Positions 37,742-47,744 are shown, counted from the stretch's first letter. The stretch is DNA of 64,000 nucleotides from Methylobacterium aquaticum (GCF_016804325.1 NZ_CP043627.1:1427501-1491500), one strand, 5' to 3'. The notes: generated by a model not told the origin, from the letters alone. A program made the numbers and translations.

Positions 37742-37813
37742 CTCACCACCGAGGATCTGGAGCGGGTGATGGCGGTCGTCGACCTGCGGGATCGAACATC
37801 AAGCGAGCGTGAC

Positions 37814-38416
37814 ATGACAGAGACGGACACCTTTCGGCTTCGTGTGATCCACCAAGGCTGGAACACCTTTGGGATCGCCACCATCCGCCTGCCAGATGGG
37901 CGAGCCATCGACAGGGCACTCGAACACCATGGCGAGGCAGCCGCGGTGCTGCCCTATGATGCGGAGCGCCGCTGCGTGCTCCTCGTCCGGCAGGAGCGCG
38001 TTGGGCCCTTGTACTGGGGTGACCCGGAGCTTCTTCCAGAAGTCCCCGCGGGCGGTCTCGACGGGAAGACCCCCGACGCGACAGCGATCGAGGAGGCGTT
38101 CGAGGAAGCCGGTGTCCGGCTGGTCGAGCTCGAACCTGTCGTGCACGCCTATGCGATGCCGACCGTGTCGTCCGAGCGGATCTGGCTCTACCTCGCGCCG
38201 TACACGTCGGCGGCGCGCACCGGAGCCGGAGGAGGCCTCGCGCATGAAGGCGAGCAAATGGTCGTCGAGGAGGTGAGCCTTGGCGACCTGGCCAGGCTCA
38301 TGAGCGAAGGCAAGCTGCGAGACATGAAGACCTTGGTTCTCGCCCAAGCCCTCCAACTGCGTCGACCAGACTTATTTGGGCCGGGGCCTGTCGAATCGAC
38401 GCCTTCGCCGGCCTGA
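37814..38416 (+). CDS. NUDIX hydrolase, possible GDP-sugar pyrophosphatase
   Basis: Protein of 200 residues of the NudF/NudK type, which cleaves nucleoside diphosphate sugars. The family pattern PEVPAGGLD, then ATAIEEAFEEAGV, then AYAMPTVSSERIWLYLA is clear. The NUDIX box departs from consensus: it is one residue short and the Arg of the REUxEE core is Glu (IEEAFEEAG), although the metal-binding EExG is kept. That leaves catalytic activity uncertain. It lies between two GDP-mannose synthesis genes, so a role in GDP-mannose turnover is an attractive guess. The ATG at 37814 has only a weak GAGCG before it. Confidence 0.8.
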   Translation: MTETDTFRLRVIHQGWNTFGIATIRLPDGRAIDRALEHHGEAAAVLPYDAERRCVLLVRQERVGPLYWGDPELLPEVPAGGLDGKTPDATAIEEAFEEAGVRLVELEPVVHAYAMPTVSSERIWLYLAPYTSAARTGAGGGLAHEGEQMVVEEVSLGDLARLMSEGKLRDMKTLVLAQALQLRRPDLFGPGPVESTPSPA

Positions 38417-38606
38417 CTAGGCAGCCCGCGGAGAAGCCGAGATAAGCTCGAAATCTCAGGTTGGAAAATGAAACCGGGCGCTCATGCAAGCGGCCCGGCT
38501 TCGCCCACCACGGAGCGCCTCAGATAATAAATCAACGCAGCGCAAATAATCACTCTTCCCGAGATCAATCCGCACACCACGCTTCGAGTAAGCAATTCTC
38601 GATAAA
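38417..38606. other. AT-rich intergenic region
   Basis: About 190 bases of lower GC between the NUDIX stop and the convergent FkbM gene. No gene is seen. It probably contains the 3' ends of both transcripts. Confidence 0.4.
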
Positions 38607-39360
38607 TTACTCAGTATTCAGTGTCGATTTTTTACTTGTCGATCGCAATATCATCGATTGATGTCTGCAAAAATACAAAGTCATTGCGAACGCGTGCAAC
38701 ATTTCCGCTTGTTTGTCATAATCAGAGTGGTCGATCAGACACAGACTATAGTCGTCCATTCTGATGGAGGCTCGATACGCAAATTTATACTTATGGTTGA
38801 TTCTCGAAAAGAACTTTTCGTATTTGTCGCCATATAGCTCGGCGATAATTAATTTGGTGGAAATTCTTCCAAATGCCGACTCGCTCCGTCGATGGCATCA
38901 ATCTCCGCGCCCTCAATATCAATTTTCCATATATCGATTTCTAGATTCACGTCGTCCACCGGCATCGTCTTGACGTTTATGAATTGTCTTTCGTGGCCGT
39001 AGACTTGCGGGGACATCGCTATCGTATCATAATATGAAGTAGATCCCTGATTGTGCGCGAGAGATAGATATAGCGTTGCCTCCCCCATTTAGACGAGAGG
39101 GCCTGCTGATCACATTGGATCAAGGGACATTGAATGGCGCGAACGCGCTCAGCAAAGGCAGGAACTGGCTCGAAGGCGACAACCTGCGATGCGCCAGCTT
39201 TCACGAAGAGCAAGGCGGTCAGTCCAATATTTGCTCCAGCATCAGGCACTTTGTAGCCAAGCCTAACAAATTTTTCGGTAATGAATAGATCAATATCGAG
39301 CGTTGGGGTTATTCGCCTCCCGGCCGACGCTGCAGAGCACAAAGGGTGCCGTAGCACCAC
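38607..39360 (-). CDS. FkbM family methyltransferase, two frameshifts and uncertain start
   Basis: SAM-dependent methyltransferase of the FkbM type, common in polysaccharide and lipopolysaccharide loci where it O-methylates a sugar. Adding one A at the run 39088-39090 and one at 38853-38855 joins three frames into about 251 residues. The SAM site reads VPDAGANIGLTALLFV, followed by VVAFEPVPAFAERV. The second half has QALSSKMGEATLYLSLAHNQ after repair, then IDIWKIDIEGAEIDAI, then PKLIIAELYGDKYEKFFSRI. The C-terminus is AT-rich (about 40% GC). The first 20 residues (GTG start at 39360) look unrelated to the family, so the true 5' end may have been lost at the GC-rich junction near 39370. Confidence 0.72.
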
Positions 39361-39496
39361 GAAGCTCGGACCGGCTGCTGGACGGTTCAGCTCCCTCGTC
39401 GCCGTTCGAAGGTGACACGGCCGAATAAGTGGGCGCTCGAGCGACGCGTATCTTCAGACTCGAATCAGGTAGAATGCAGCATATAATAAAACGACA

Positions 39497-39679
39497 TCAA
39501 TGCATCAGTTCTGACATGCGTTCATTCCCGGCACTAAGAGCGTGCTCGACTGAAGAGAATGCGACAGACGACTCCTCCCAAAACATCGAATCGATACCGT
39601 AGATCGTCCATAGGAACTGCGTTCGATCGCGCGGATCCGGACGAATGCTGATGCGATAACAAGGCTTGACGTTCGACAT
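39497..39679 (-). CDS. Small hypothetical protein
   Basis: Open frame of 60 residues starting MSNVKPCYRISIRPDPRDRT and containing FLWTIYGID and a short acidic C-terminus. The ATG at 39677-39679 is preceded by CGAGAGG at good spacing, which supports it over the longer frame to 39775. No domain is recognised. It lies alone in the island between the FkbM gene and degraded sequence. Confidence 0.55.
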   Translation of the reverse strand: MSNVKPCYRISIRPDPRDRTQFLWTIYGIDSMFWEESSVAFSSVEHALSAGNERMSELMH

Positions 39680-39886
39680 CGAAACCTCTCGTGCAGTATC
39701 TAACGCGCCTACCACGTCGACGCTTAAATAGGCAGACTGCACATAAATTGGATAACGACGTGAGATATATGTCAACTACGCTGATGGTGGAAAGGTGCAC
39801 GCGGGTGACATCACCCTGCGGGTAGCTCCCAGTGCAGAAAAGCTCGCCACGGCGCGAGCCGGGCGAGCTTTCTCTCATTCGATGGA

Positions 39887-40021
39887 TCAAATCAGGTAGG
39901 CGGTGCCGTGCAATCCGAACACCTTCGGGCAGTTGGATGCTTCTACCAGGTCCTGCGCCGCCTTGAGGTCGATGCCTTTTTCCGCGGCAATCTGAGAGAT
40001 CGTTTTCCAGGACGCGTTCAT
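39887..40021 (-). CDS. Very small hypothetical protein
   Basis: Open frame of 44 residues, MNASWKTISQIAAEKGIDLK followed by an Ala/Glu-rich helix and a conserved-looking CPKVFGLHGTAYLI tail. It has the look of a small helix-turn-helix-like or regulatory peptide, but no family is recognised. A GGGG motif lies about ten bases before the ATG. A longer start at 40036 is possible. Confidence 0.4.
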   Translation of the reverse strand: MNASWKTISQIAAEKGIDLKAAQDLVEASNCPKVFGLHGTAYLI

Positions 40022-40226
40022 GAGGTACCCCATCATCGTGAGAGTCCAACGTCCTGGAGCGATACAAGTTTCACGCTGAGCGCAGGCGGCGGTGAAGCGA
40101 GCCACGTCATTGTCGCGTTCGACGTGCGGAAAAATCCTGCTCGGCGGCGGCTGGCGGGGCTGAAGGCGGGGTCTCGGGTCCTGGAATATCCGTCAGCTGA
40201 CGGACCGGCGGCGCGGTGGGTTAGGG

Positions 40227-40720
40227 TCAGCGATGCGTACGCCCGAATCGAGTGGGCGGCCGCTTCCGCGCCGCCAGGTGCTCGAGCGCGTCGGCGATCC
40301 TGGCATTGACCTCCTCCAGCCTCCCCGGGCGTGCCTCGCTGGTCCGAGGCCCTGTCCTTGACCCCGGAGAAGCCGGCATCGGTGAAGCAGCGGACCAACA
40401 TCGGCTTGCTCGCCTTGCCGCCACTCTCGCGGGTGCCGATTTCGTGCGCCGCCAGGGCGAGCCACGCCGGCTGCTGGCATGGCGCAGCGCCCGGAAGACG
40501 GTCAACCGTAACCGCGCCCAGAGCGAGTGTTTCGCCAGAAGTGTTGATCGCTCGGCCCCCGCCGGCTACCTGAGCGATCCCGCCGCCTTCGATCCACGGT
40601 GCCGCCGGTGATCCGGATCGCGTCCAGAAGCTGGCTCTGGGCGGCATTCGTCCCGTTGGCGACGCGGTCCAGCGTACCGATGCCGAGCGTCCCGCCGTTG
40701 ACGACGAATGCCCGAGCCAT
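40227..40720 (-). pseudogene. Decayed peptidoglycan hydrolase-like gene (TIGR02594-like)
   Basis: Three minus-strand frames together resemble one protein. A start segment reads MARAFVVNGGTLGIGTLDRV. A central part, PAWLALAAHEIGTRESGG then MLVRCFTDAGFSGVKD, matches the TIGR02594/NlpC-like hydrolase pattern W..LA..EIGT.E followed by YF.DAGF.GVKD. The end reads RLEEVNARIADALEHLAARK. The catalytic Cys and His segments are not visible and at least two frame changes are needed. Such genes are often of phage or T6SS origin. It is probably a dead remnant. Confidence 0.5.
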
Positions 40721-40989
40721 GGCGAGGCTCGACGCCTGCGCATCGTCCTCAGCCGCGTGCGGCCCGAGCGCTGAGTTCCGGCCACGGTCATCAGGATGTC
40801 CGGAATGTCAGGCGTGTCGGGCTCGGGCCGGGCAGTTGTCAAACGGCATCGGAACGGGACCCCTGATCGGCGTCCAATCGGGCCCCCTTGTTGAGCATGC
40901 GCGACGCCCCTGCTCAGCCCGGCGAAGCGGGTCGGGGTGGCGCAGCCGGGCTGAGCAGGGGGCCAGGATGAGCCGCGCACAGGCCGCCC

Positions 40990-41724
40990 TCACGCCCGGT
41001 TCTTGAAGCGCCAGCTCTCGTTGCCGGTCTCGACGATCTCGCAGTGGTGGGTCAGCCGATCGAGCAGTGCCGTCGTCATCTTGGCGTCGCCGGCAAACAC
41101 GCTCGGCCACTCCCCGAACGCCAGGTTGGTCGTCACCACGATCGAGGTGGTCTCGTAGAGCCGGCTGATCAGGTGGAACAGCAGCTGACCGCCCGACTGC
41201 GCGAACGGCAGGTAGCCGAGTTCGTCCAGCACCACCAGGTCGGGCCGGGCGAGGTGGTCGGCGATGCGGCCCTGCCGGCCGGCTCGCGCCTCGGCCTCGA
41301 GCCGGTTGACGAGGTCGACCACGTTGTAGAACCGGGCCCGCGCCCCGTCCCGGATGCACGACCGGGCGACCGCGATGGCCAGGTGCGTCTTGCCCGTGCC
41401 GGTGCCGCCCACCAGCACGACGTTGCGCTGGTGGGCCAGGAACTCGCCGCCGCAGAGGTCGCGCACCAGACCTTCGTTGATCGGCGTCCCGGCAAAGGCG
41501 AACTCGGCGAGGTCCTTGGCCAGGGGCAGCTTGGCAATCGTCATCTGGTAGCGGATCGAGCGCGCCTGCTTCTCGCTGATCTCGGCCTGCAACAGGTCGC
41601 CGACGATCTGCTGCGGTTCGTGGCTGCGCTTGAGGGCGACCTTGATGATCTCGTCGTAGGCCGCCTTCATCCCGAACAGCTTCAGCTCGCCCATGGTGGC
41701 GAGGATCTGCTGACGTTCCATCAT
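40990..41724 (-). CDS. istB: IS21 helper ATPase IstB
   Basis: AAA+ ATPase of 244 residues that activates the transposase. Walker A is [11 protein letters not shown] (about 105-115), Walker [13 protein letters not shown], and sensor region TTNLAFGEW. The C-terminal [18 protein letters not shown] is diagnostic of IstB. The ATG overlaps the istA stop (ATGA at 41721-41724), giving translational coupling. The gene is full length and appears intact. Confidence 0.95.
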   Translation of the reverse strand: MMERQQILATMGELKLFGMKAAYDEIIKVALKRSHEPQQIVGDLLQAEISEKQARSIRYQMTIAKLPLAKDLAEFAFAGTPINEGLVRDLCGGEFLAHQRNVVLVGGTGTGKTHLAIAVARSCIRDGARARFYNVVDLVNRLEAEARAGRQGRIADHLARPDLVVLDELGYLPFAQSGGQLLFHLISRLYETTSIVVTTNLAFGEWPSVFAGDAKMTTALLDRLTHHCEIVETGNESWRFKNRA

Positions 41725-43220
41725 GGGGCTCTCCTCAGGCTGTCGTAGCGGGCACAGTCGGCGACCGGCTCGTGGCGCAGCCGCAGGCTCTCGGGCGTCA
41801 GCAGCGAGACGGGCGCGGGCGGCTCCCGCTGGCGGGCCAGGATGTTGAGCACCACGTCGGCCGAGTGCACGCCCTCGCGCAGTGCCTCGGCGCTGGCCGC
41901 TTCGACCGCGGAGAGGCCGTCGCCGAGCACGGCGGTGAGGATCTCGACCATCTGGCGGTCGCCGTCGGCGCTGCCGGCGAGCTTGCGGCGGATCCGTTCG
42001 AGGGCGGCGGGCAGGACCCAGTCCTTGAACGGTGCGCCGTTGCGCAGCGCGCCGGGCTTGCGGGCGAGCACGGGGACGTAGTGCCAGGGGTCGAACACCG
42101 TCTGGCCGCGTCCGAAGGCCCGCGGGTGCTCGGCGACGACGCGTCCGTCCTGGCGGATCTCGATGCGCTCGGCATAGGCGCGCACCTCGACCGGGCGACC
42201 GATGGCCGAGGCCATGACCGAGTACTTGTTGTTGTCGAAGCGCACCAGGCAGGTCGAGGACACGGCCGCCGGGACGGCGTGGAAGCCGTCGAAGCGTCCG
42301 GCGTAGGGGACCAGGGCTCCCCGTTCGGCTTCGAAGGCCTGCCAGATCGTCAGTTCGCGCTGCTCGGGATGCGGGTGGGCCTTGGCGTAGGCGACGACCC
42401 CGTCGAGCAGCAGGGCGTTGAGCTCGTCGTAGCTTCTCACCCGGACGCGCGGGGTGAACAGGCGCTCGCGCACCAGCCCGACCTGGTTCTCGACCTGCCC
42501 CTTCTCCCAGCCTGACGCGGGCGTGCAGGCCACGGGCTCGACGAGGTAGTGCGAGCACATCTGCAGGAAGCGGCGGTTGTAGGCGCGCTCGCGCCCGACG
42601 AAGATCGTCTCGACCGCGGTCTTCATGTTGTCGTAGATGCCCCGCTGGCAGGTGCCGCGGAAGAAGGCGAACGCCCGGTCGTGGGCGTCGAAGACCATCT
42701 CCTGGCTCTCGCGCGGATAGGCCCGCACGAACAGCATGCGCGAGTGGCAGAGCCGGACGTGGGCGACCTTGACCGTCGTGGTGACGCCGGCGATCAGCAC
42801 GATCTCGTGGCTCCAGTCGAACTGGTAGGCCTCACCCGGGGCGAAGGCGAGTGGCACGAAGGCGGGAGCCGTCACGCTGGCCTGCTGGCGCTTCCACGTC
42901 TTGGCGTAGCGGCGGACGGCATCATAGCCGCCCTCGTAGCCGAGCCCCCGCAGCGCCTCGAAGATACGGGTCAGCGTCAGCCGCTCCCGCGCCGGCTTCC
43001 CCGTATTGGCCGCCAGCATCCGGTCGAGCTCGTCGCGCCAGGGCCCGAGCTTGGGTGCAGGCTGGACGCTGCGGGTGTAGCGGAAGGCAGTTGCCTCCGA
43101 GCGGATCACCTTCCTGACGACCTTGCGGGAGAGCTTCAGCTCCCGGCAGATCTGCTTGATCGGCTTATGCTGCACGAAGTACGCGCGGCGGATCTTCGCG
43201 ACCGTCTCCACGACCAACAT
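41721..43220 (-). CDS. istA: IS21 transposase IstA
   Basis: DDE transposase of 499 residues. The N-terminal helix-turn-helix reads [20 protein letters not shown] (about 19-38). The catalytic core has [12 protein letters not shown] (first Asp), [11 protein letters not shown] (second Asp) and [16 protein letters not shown] (Glu). The C-terminal domain is of the Mu-like type seen in IS21. It is intact and precedes istB with an overlapping stop and start. No sign of frameshift, unlike many other genes here. Confidence 0.95.
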   Translation of the reverse strand: MLVVETVAKIRRAYFVQHKPIKQICRELKLSRKVVRKVIRSEATAFRYTRSVQPAPKLGPWRDELDRMLAANTGKPARERLTLTRIFEALRGLGYEGGYDAVRRYAKTWKRQQASVTAPAFVPLAFAPGEAYQFDWSHEIVLIAGVTTTVKVAHVRLCHSRMLFVRAYPRESQEMVFDAHDRAFAFFRGTCQRGIYDNMKTAVETIFVGRERAYNRRFLQMCSHYLVEPVACTPASGWEKGQVENQVGLVRERLFTPRVRVRSYDELNALLLDGVVAYAKAHPHPEQRELTIWQAFEAERGALVPYAGRFDGFHAVPAAVSSTCLVRFDNNKYSVMASAIGRPVEVRAYAERIEIRQDGRVVAEHPRAFGRGQTVFDPWHYVPVLARKPGALRNGAPFKDWVLPAALERIRRKLAGSADGDRQMVEILTAVLGDGLSAVEAASAEALREGVHSADVVLNILARQREPPAPVSLLTPESLRLRHEPVADCARYDSLRRAP

Positions 43221-43339
43221 CCTCCGCGAGCCTCCCGTTCCGAATGCGGGAGGCAGTCTGGATGAAGTATCCTGGGGGTCCCGTTTGGACGCCGATCACC
43301 CCGGAAACGGGGTCCTTATTCCACGCCTAATCACAGGCA

Positions 43340-43560
43340 GTCTCCCCATCGAGGTGCGGCGGTTCCAATGCCGTAACCCGGCCTGTCGACGCCGAACCCT
43401 CGCCGAAGCACTCATGCCCCTCCTCGCACCGCGCGCCCGGCGAACGCAACGGCTTGGCGCGGCGCAGACCCGGGTCGGCATCGCCTGCGGTGCGCGTCTC
43501 CTCGCGCATTCGTCCCACCTTGCGCGCCCGCGCGCACTCTGTCGGAGTTGGAAGCGGGTG
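43340..43560 (+). pseudogene. ISL3-type transposase N-terminal remnant
   Basis: Plus-strand frame with LPIEVRRFQCRNPACRRRTL followed by AEALMPLLAPRARRTQRLG. This matches the zinc-binding N-terminus of ISL3-family transposases (RRF.C.NP.C.R.TF...L). It breaks off after about 60 residues and later frames are scrambled. The fragment begins at the right end of the IS21 element, which probably truncated it. Confidence 0.68.
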
Positions 43561-43966
43561 CACAGAACCAGATGCGATCGCAGGCTCTCTACGAGGAGAA
43601 GTCAGCCGCCGACAGGCCGGCGGGGAGCCGTTGCTCGGGATCGCCCGTGCCATGCCCGAGATAGCCGAAACACCTGCGCGTTCGAGCCGCTACCCCTCGT
43701 CGCCCTGCGCGGCGCGGCTCATCAGCTTCGGCTCCCGGACGAGGAGGTGGACAGCGTTGTCGAGCGGGTATCGGCAGAGGATGGGAACCGGGGCGGGTCT
43801 CCTCGAACTCGCAGGAACTGGTGGCAGGCGCGAGCCCGGTGTCGCGGGCCAGGCTGAAGAGATGATCCTGGCGGTCGACGGGCCCCTGCGCTAGAACCCC
43901 CGGGTCGATGCGCACAATCCGGTAGTTCAATAAAAACCTCGTGATAAACACAAATAGGACAAATAA
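43561..43966. other. Region upstream of manC
   Basis: About 405 bases. The first part is scrambled remnant sequence. From about 43910 the GC content falls, and this part should contain the manC promoter and leader; AGGACAAATAA precedes the manC ATG. No other gene is supported. Confidence 0.45.
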
Positions 43967-45400
43967 ATGACCACTGCAAGCAAGATCCACCCTGTAATAC
44001 TGTGCGGAGGATCCGGGACGCGACTGTGGCCGGCTTCCCGTGAAAGCTTCCCCAAGCAGTTCATCCCGCTGGCCGACGCGGAACGCTCGTCGTTCCAGAC
44101 CGCCGCCGCGCGGCTCGGCGATGCCATCTTCGCGCGACTGGCCGTCATCACCGCCAACGATGCCCGCTTCCTTGTCGCCGAGCAGCTCGCCCAGGGCGGA
44201 ATCGCAGCCGACATCCTGCTGGAGCCATGCCGGCGCGACTCCGCCGCCGCCGTCGCCGTCGCTGCCCTCCACGCCGCCGCCCACGATCCTGAAGCCTTGG
44301 TGCTGATCCTGCCGGCCGACCACGCGATCGGAGATGATGCCGCCTTCGTGCAGGCCGCCCGTGCCGCTCAGGTCGGAGCCAGGGCCGGGCACATCATGAC
44401 CCTCGGCATCGCGCCCGCTCATCCTTCGACAGCTTACGGCTATATCCAGCCCGGCGCCCCTCTGGCCGGCGCGGCCGGAGAAGCCGGTGCCCGCGCCATC
44501 GTCAGCTTCATCGAGAAACCCAATGCCGACCGCGCCGCTGGCCTGATCGCCGAGGGTGCGCTTTGGAACGGCGGATACTTCATGTTCCGCGCCGATGTGA
44601 TGCTGGAAGAACTCGAGATCCACGCGCCGGCGGTACTGGAGGCAGCTCGAGCCGCGCTCGAGTCCGCGGTCCGAGACCTCGACTTCGTGCGTCTGGATGA
44701 GGCGGCGTTCGAGCGGGCACCGCAGATCTCGATCGACTACGCCGTCATGGAGCGGACCAGACGGGCCGGCGTGCTGCCGGTGAGTTTCCCGTGGTCGGAC
44801 ATCGGCACCTGGGGAGCTTTGTGGGAGATTCTGGACCGGGACGCTGACGGCAACGCTCTGCGTGGCCGGGTCGCGGTGAGGGACACTCGCAACAGCCTGG
44901 TCCATGCCTCCGGCGAGATCCTAACCACGGTGGTAGGTCTCGACGACGTGGTTGTGGTGACAACGGACGACGCGGTTTTGGTGACAAGCCGGAGCGCCGG
45001 GGCAGAGGTGAAGGGCTTGGTCGAAACCCTGCGGCGGCGGGGCGAGCCAGAGGCGGATGCCCATCGGCTGATGTACAGGCCCTGGGGCTCCTACCAGCGC
45101 ATCGACGTCGGGGCACGCTTTCAGGTGAAGCGGATCACCGTGAAGCCGGGCGGGCGGCTGTCGCTGCAGAAGCACTACCATCGGGCCGAACATTGGGTGG
45201 TGGTCCGCGGCACCGCTGAGGTCACGGTCGATCAGGCTGTTACGCTCGTGCACGAAAACGAAGCGATCTACCTACCGATCGGTAGCGTGCACAGGTTGGC
45301 TAATCCGGGCAAGATCCCGCTTGAGCTAATCGAAGTACAGGTTGGTAGCTATACAGGAGAAGACGATATTATCAGAATCGAAGACATCTACGGACGATAG
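43967..45400 (+). CDS. manC: Bifunctional mannose-1-phosphate guanylyltransferase / mannose-6-phosphate isomerase
   Basis: Enzyme of 477 residues making GDP-mannose from mannose-1-phosphate and GTP. The nucleotidyltransferase signature LCGGSGTRLWPASRESFPKQ lies at residues 12-31. Other motifs are LILPADHAI, the SFIEKPNADRA loop and WNGGYFMFRAD. The C-terminal cupin isomerase domain has RPWGSYQRIDVG, RLSLQKHYHRAEHWVVVRG and IPLELIEVQVG. All expected segments are present. It pairs functionally with the phosphomannomutase at 35907-37340, although mobile elements now separate them. GDP-mannose feeds exopolysaccharide or LPS synthesis, consistent with the glycosyltransferase that follows on the opposite strand. 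Confidence 0.93.
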   Translation: MTTASKIHPVILCGGSGTRLWPASRESFPKQFIPLADAERSSFQTAAARLGDAIFARLAVITANDARFLVAEQLAQGGIAADILLEPCRRDSAAAVAVAALHAAAHDPEALVLILPADHAIGDDAAFVQAARAAQVGARAGHIMTLGIAPAHPSTAYGYIQPGAPLAGAAGEAGARAIVSFIEKPNADRAAGLIAEGALWNGGYFMFRADVMLEELEIHAPAVLEAARAALESAVRDLDFVRLDEAAFERAPQISIDYAVMERTRRAGVLPVSFPWSDIGTWGALWEILDRDADGNALRGRVAVRDTRNSLVHASGEILTTVVGLDDVVVVTTDDAVLVTSRSAGAEVKGLVETLRRRGEPEADAHRLMYRPWGSYQRIDVGARFQVKRITVKPGGRLSLQKHYHRAEHWVVVRGTAEVTVDQAVTLVHENEAIYLPIGSVHRLANPGKIPLELIEVQVGSYTGEDDIIRIEDIYGR

Positions 45401-45423
45401 TATTATTGGATAAAATATATGAC

Positions 45424-45490
45424 GCTATCTGCCAGTGGTTTCTTGAATCGAGCCACTGGCGAGATTGGCAAGCTATATATTTCAGATAGC
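45424..45490. repeat. Nested inverted repeat after manC
   Basis: GCTATCTG at 45424-45431 pairs with CAGATAGC at 45483-45490. Inside, GCCAGTGG at 45431-45438 pairs with CCACTGGC at 45453-45460. The nested pairing lies about 25 bases after the manC stop and could form a structured 3' end or a weak terminator for manC. It has no T-tract. Confidence 0.5.
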
Positions 45491-45494
45491 TAAA

Positions 45495-45529
45495 TTATAA
45501 ATAAAAGGCCCCCGGCAAAGCCGGGGGCC
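45495..45529 (-). terminator. Rho-independent terminator of the glycosyltransferase unit
   Basis: GGCCCCCGGC at 45507-45516 and GCCGGGGGCC at 45520-45529 form a perfect 10-bp stem with a 3-base loop. On the minus strand the hairpin is followed by TTTTATTTAT, a T-rich tract. It is oriented to end transcription of the minus-strand glycosyltransferase gene, about 185 bases past its stop. Confidence 0.8.
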
Positions 45530-45713
45530 TGACGACGTGAGCGGTTCAATGCAGCGGCATAGAGAAGCGGATTACCCATGCCCCCTACCACAGGGGAGGA
45601 TGGGTCAGGCCATCATCAGCCCGAGCCAACCCGTCTTGTCCACGCAAAGTGAGCATTGGCCCGATCCGTCCAATCTCAATTCATGTGAGACAGCATGCGC
45701 ATCACTTGGCCTC

Positions 45714-47744
45714 TCACCTGCCAGGCAAGTGGGCGGCCCTGATCTCCCGAAGTCGGGCAGCGTATCGCTGCGCGATGGCAGTGACGCTGAAGTGCGCCTT
45801 GACGAAGCGAGCCGCTTGCTCTCCTTTGGCGCGAGCTGCATCGCGATCGGCAGCGACGGTTTGCATCGCGATGGCCGCCTGCTGCAAATTGGCATCGGCC
45901 CAGACGCTGCCCCTTTCAACGAAAATGTACTCGTCTTTTTGAACGCCGACAAGATCATAATCAATCAAATAGGCTGTTTGATCGTTGCAAAAATCCATGT
46001 TTCCACCATGGGCGGTTGCTATGACTGGTCGCTCAAGCTGCATGGCCTCAATAAGTCCAAAGCCCCATCCTTCTGACCGATGCAGAGAGACATAACAATC
46101 GCAGGCCTTTTTGAGCGCTAACAGGTCTCGATATTTTAGAGTCTCGTCCAGTATGACAATCCTAGAATCATTCTTCGCATGTTCATCAATCTTTCGCCAA
46201 ATCGACAACTGATGCGGATCGCCGATACGGGTCCGGTTCTGCGTCTTGATAATTAGGCATACTTTCTCTGTGCCTGCAGGGAAGGCAAGGCGAAAGGCTT
46301 CGATTGCTGCGAGTGGATTCTTCCGTTCGATGAAAGAGAACGAGTCGAAGGTCGTCAGGAATACAGTCTCATCACCGTCCAAACCAAGATCATCGAGTGC
46401 CACGGGAGCCACTTCCGGTAGGGCCTCGACGGCCATGCCGACGTTTACAACCGGCTTGCCGGTGTAGCGTGCATAGATCTCACGGTTGTACTCAGACGAT
46501 ACCCATATCTCGTCGAGCAGTTCTAGCGCCAGATAATGACACTTGGGGATCTTATTGAGCTCCCAGAAAAAATATCCAATATTATAACTGTCGGAAGTAA
46601 TCTCGTTCTGCTCGAAAGCGAAGACGAGTGGGATCGACTCGGCGTTGAGATGTATCAGATTGATTTCGCGTGGACCGGTGAAGGGGGCAATCGCGACTTC
46701 TGAAGCGAAGCCGATTGGAGCTGGATTGTCTAAGCCGAATGGAAGAGCGGTCGGGTATATTTCCTCGGCGGCGGCCAGGATTTCGTACGATAGGCGAGTC
46801 GCTTGGCCGAGACCGGAGGTCTGTAGAAGGGGGCCGATCAAGGCGGCACCAGGCTCCAGGGCCTGCCGGGCAAATTTATAGCGTTGACGCAGGAATTCCC
46901 CATGGTCCCTTTGCTCTCGGGAACCATGTGGATCAGCCAGTCTTGCCGTTCGGGCCGCTTCAGTCCCAAGCAGGTGCCGGGCGAGGGTTTCGCCCTGTCG
47001 ACGGATCTCGACGGCTTGCGCGGACGTCGATCCAGCCGGTAGCGCTATGGCACCGATCACGTCATCGAATATCGCCGAGCCATCCGGCCGCTCCCGAAGC
47101 AGCTGACGGACTGCCCCACTCGGAAGAAATCGCCTTAGGCTGGTGTTGGTATAGCTTTGCAATATCAAATAACACAAATAAGCCGCCCGGTCGGAGGCCT
47201 TATTCTTGTCTAATTCGATACTTTCCTTATCTCTCTCGAATTGCATATCCATGAATTGATTGAAAGGAAATAATTTATGCGCTGTATTACTAGGAGCCTG
47301 CAATAAATCGACCTGTTCTTTGGTTACGAGGGATAGCTGCAGTTTGGATTTTGGCGCCCTTTCCACGCACCACCAATAAATCGCCTCCAACAGAACGTTC
47401 TTGTTTTGCAGATCAATATGACTAGGCAATTGGCGCATCACGAAATTGTAGAGCGCAACCGTCACCGCAGGAGAAAATCCAGCCAGCGGCATCGGGGCAT
47501 TGAGAAAACTTACTTGTTTTTGAGACAATGGAAGCTCAAAGCTGGTTCCCTGATTTTCGCGATGCGATTGATAGTCAATAAGATACCACATCAATACTTT
47601 AAGGCGATCTTGCAATGGCCCATTCATATCATTTATGTGATGGTCGCGGACCAGTCGAAAGCTTTCAAATTGAATATACTTTGATATCAATCCTTCAGGG
47701 TCGTGGATGGGGTCGGCCGGCTGGAGAATGATGTGATTAGACAT
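45714..47744 (-). CDS. Large glycosyltransferase with C-terminal GT4 domain
   Basis: Protein of 676 residues. The C-terminal half is a GT4/GT-B glycosyltransferase domain: FLTTFDSFSFIERKNPLAAI (the acceptor/donor hinge region), then VCLIIKTQN, then the donor-binding SLHRSEGWGFGLIEAMQLER followed by PVIATAHGGNMDF. The N-terminal 270 residues have no recognised domain and appear helical. GC content is about 50%, well below the core. With manC on the other side it is likely to build a mannose-containing surface polysaccharide. It is followed by a terminator and preceded by the two-repeat protein gene on the same strand, with 60 bases between them. Confidence 0.85.
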   Translation of the reverse strand: MSNHIILQPADPIHDPEGLISKYIQFESFRLVRDHHINDMNGPLQDRLKVLMWYLIDYQSHRENQGTSFELPLSQKQVSFLNAPMPLAGFSPAVTVALYNFVMRQLPSHIDLQNKNVLLEAIYWWCVERAPKSKLQLSLVTKEQVDLLQAPSNTAHKLFPFNQFMDMQFERDKESIELDKNKASDRAAYLCYLILQSYTNTSLRRFLPSGAVRQLLRERPDGSAIFDDVIGAIALPAGSTSAQAVEIRRQGETLARHLLGTEAARTARLADPHGSREQRDHGEFLRQRYKFARQALEPGAALIGPLLQTSGLGQATRLSYEILAAAEEIYPTALPFGLDNPAPIGFASEVAIAPFTGPREINLIHLNAESIPLVFAFEQNEITSDSYNIGYFFWELNKIPKCHYLALELLDEIWVSSEYNREIYARYTGKPVVNVGMAVEALPEVAPVALDDLGLDGDETVFLTTFDSFSFIERKNPLAAIEAFRLAFPAGTEKVCLIIKTQNRTRIGDPHQLSIWRKIDEHAKNDSRIVILDETLKYRDLLALKKACDCYVSLHRSEGWGFGLIEAMQLERPVIATAHGGNMDFCNDQTAYLIDYDLVGVQKDEYIFVERGSVWADANLQQAAIAMQTVAADRDAARAKGEQAARFVKAHFSVTAIAQRYAARLREIRAAHLPGR

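Larger units (their letters stand above)
40845..43315 (-). mobile_element. IS21 family insertion sequence
   Basis: Element of about 2.47 kb with complete istA and istB genes on the minus strand. Inverted repeats near the ends contain GATCGGCGTCCAA at 40865-40877 and its complement TTGGACGCCGATC at 43285-43297, flanked by related GGGACCCC/GGGGTCCC boxes. Multiple sub-terminal repeats are usual in IS21 elements. The exact outer ends and target duplication could not be fixed. The right end abuts a relic of an ISL3 transposase, so it inserted into older mobile DNA. GC content matches the core genome. Confidence 0.85.

Noticed and set aside
45507..45529. Relic of an IS200 right end, because its hairpin shares CCCCGGC/GCCGGGG with the IS200 hairpins
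   Set aside because: A T-rich tract follows on the minus strand and the site is just past a minus-strand gene, so an ordinary terminator explains it; no TnpA remnant is close by.
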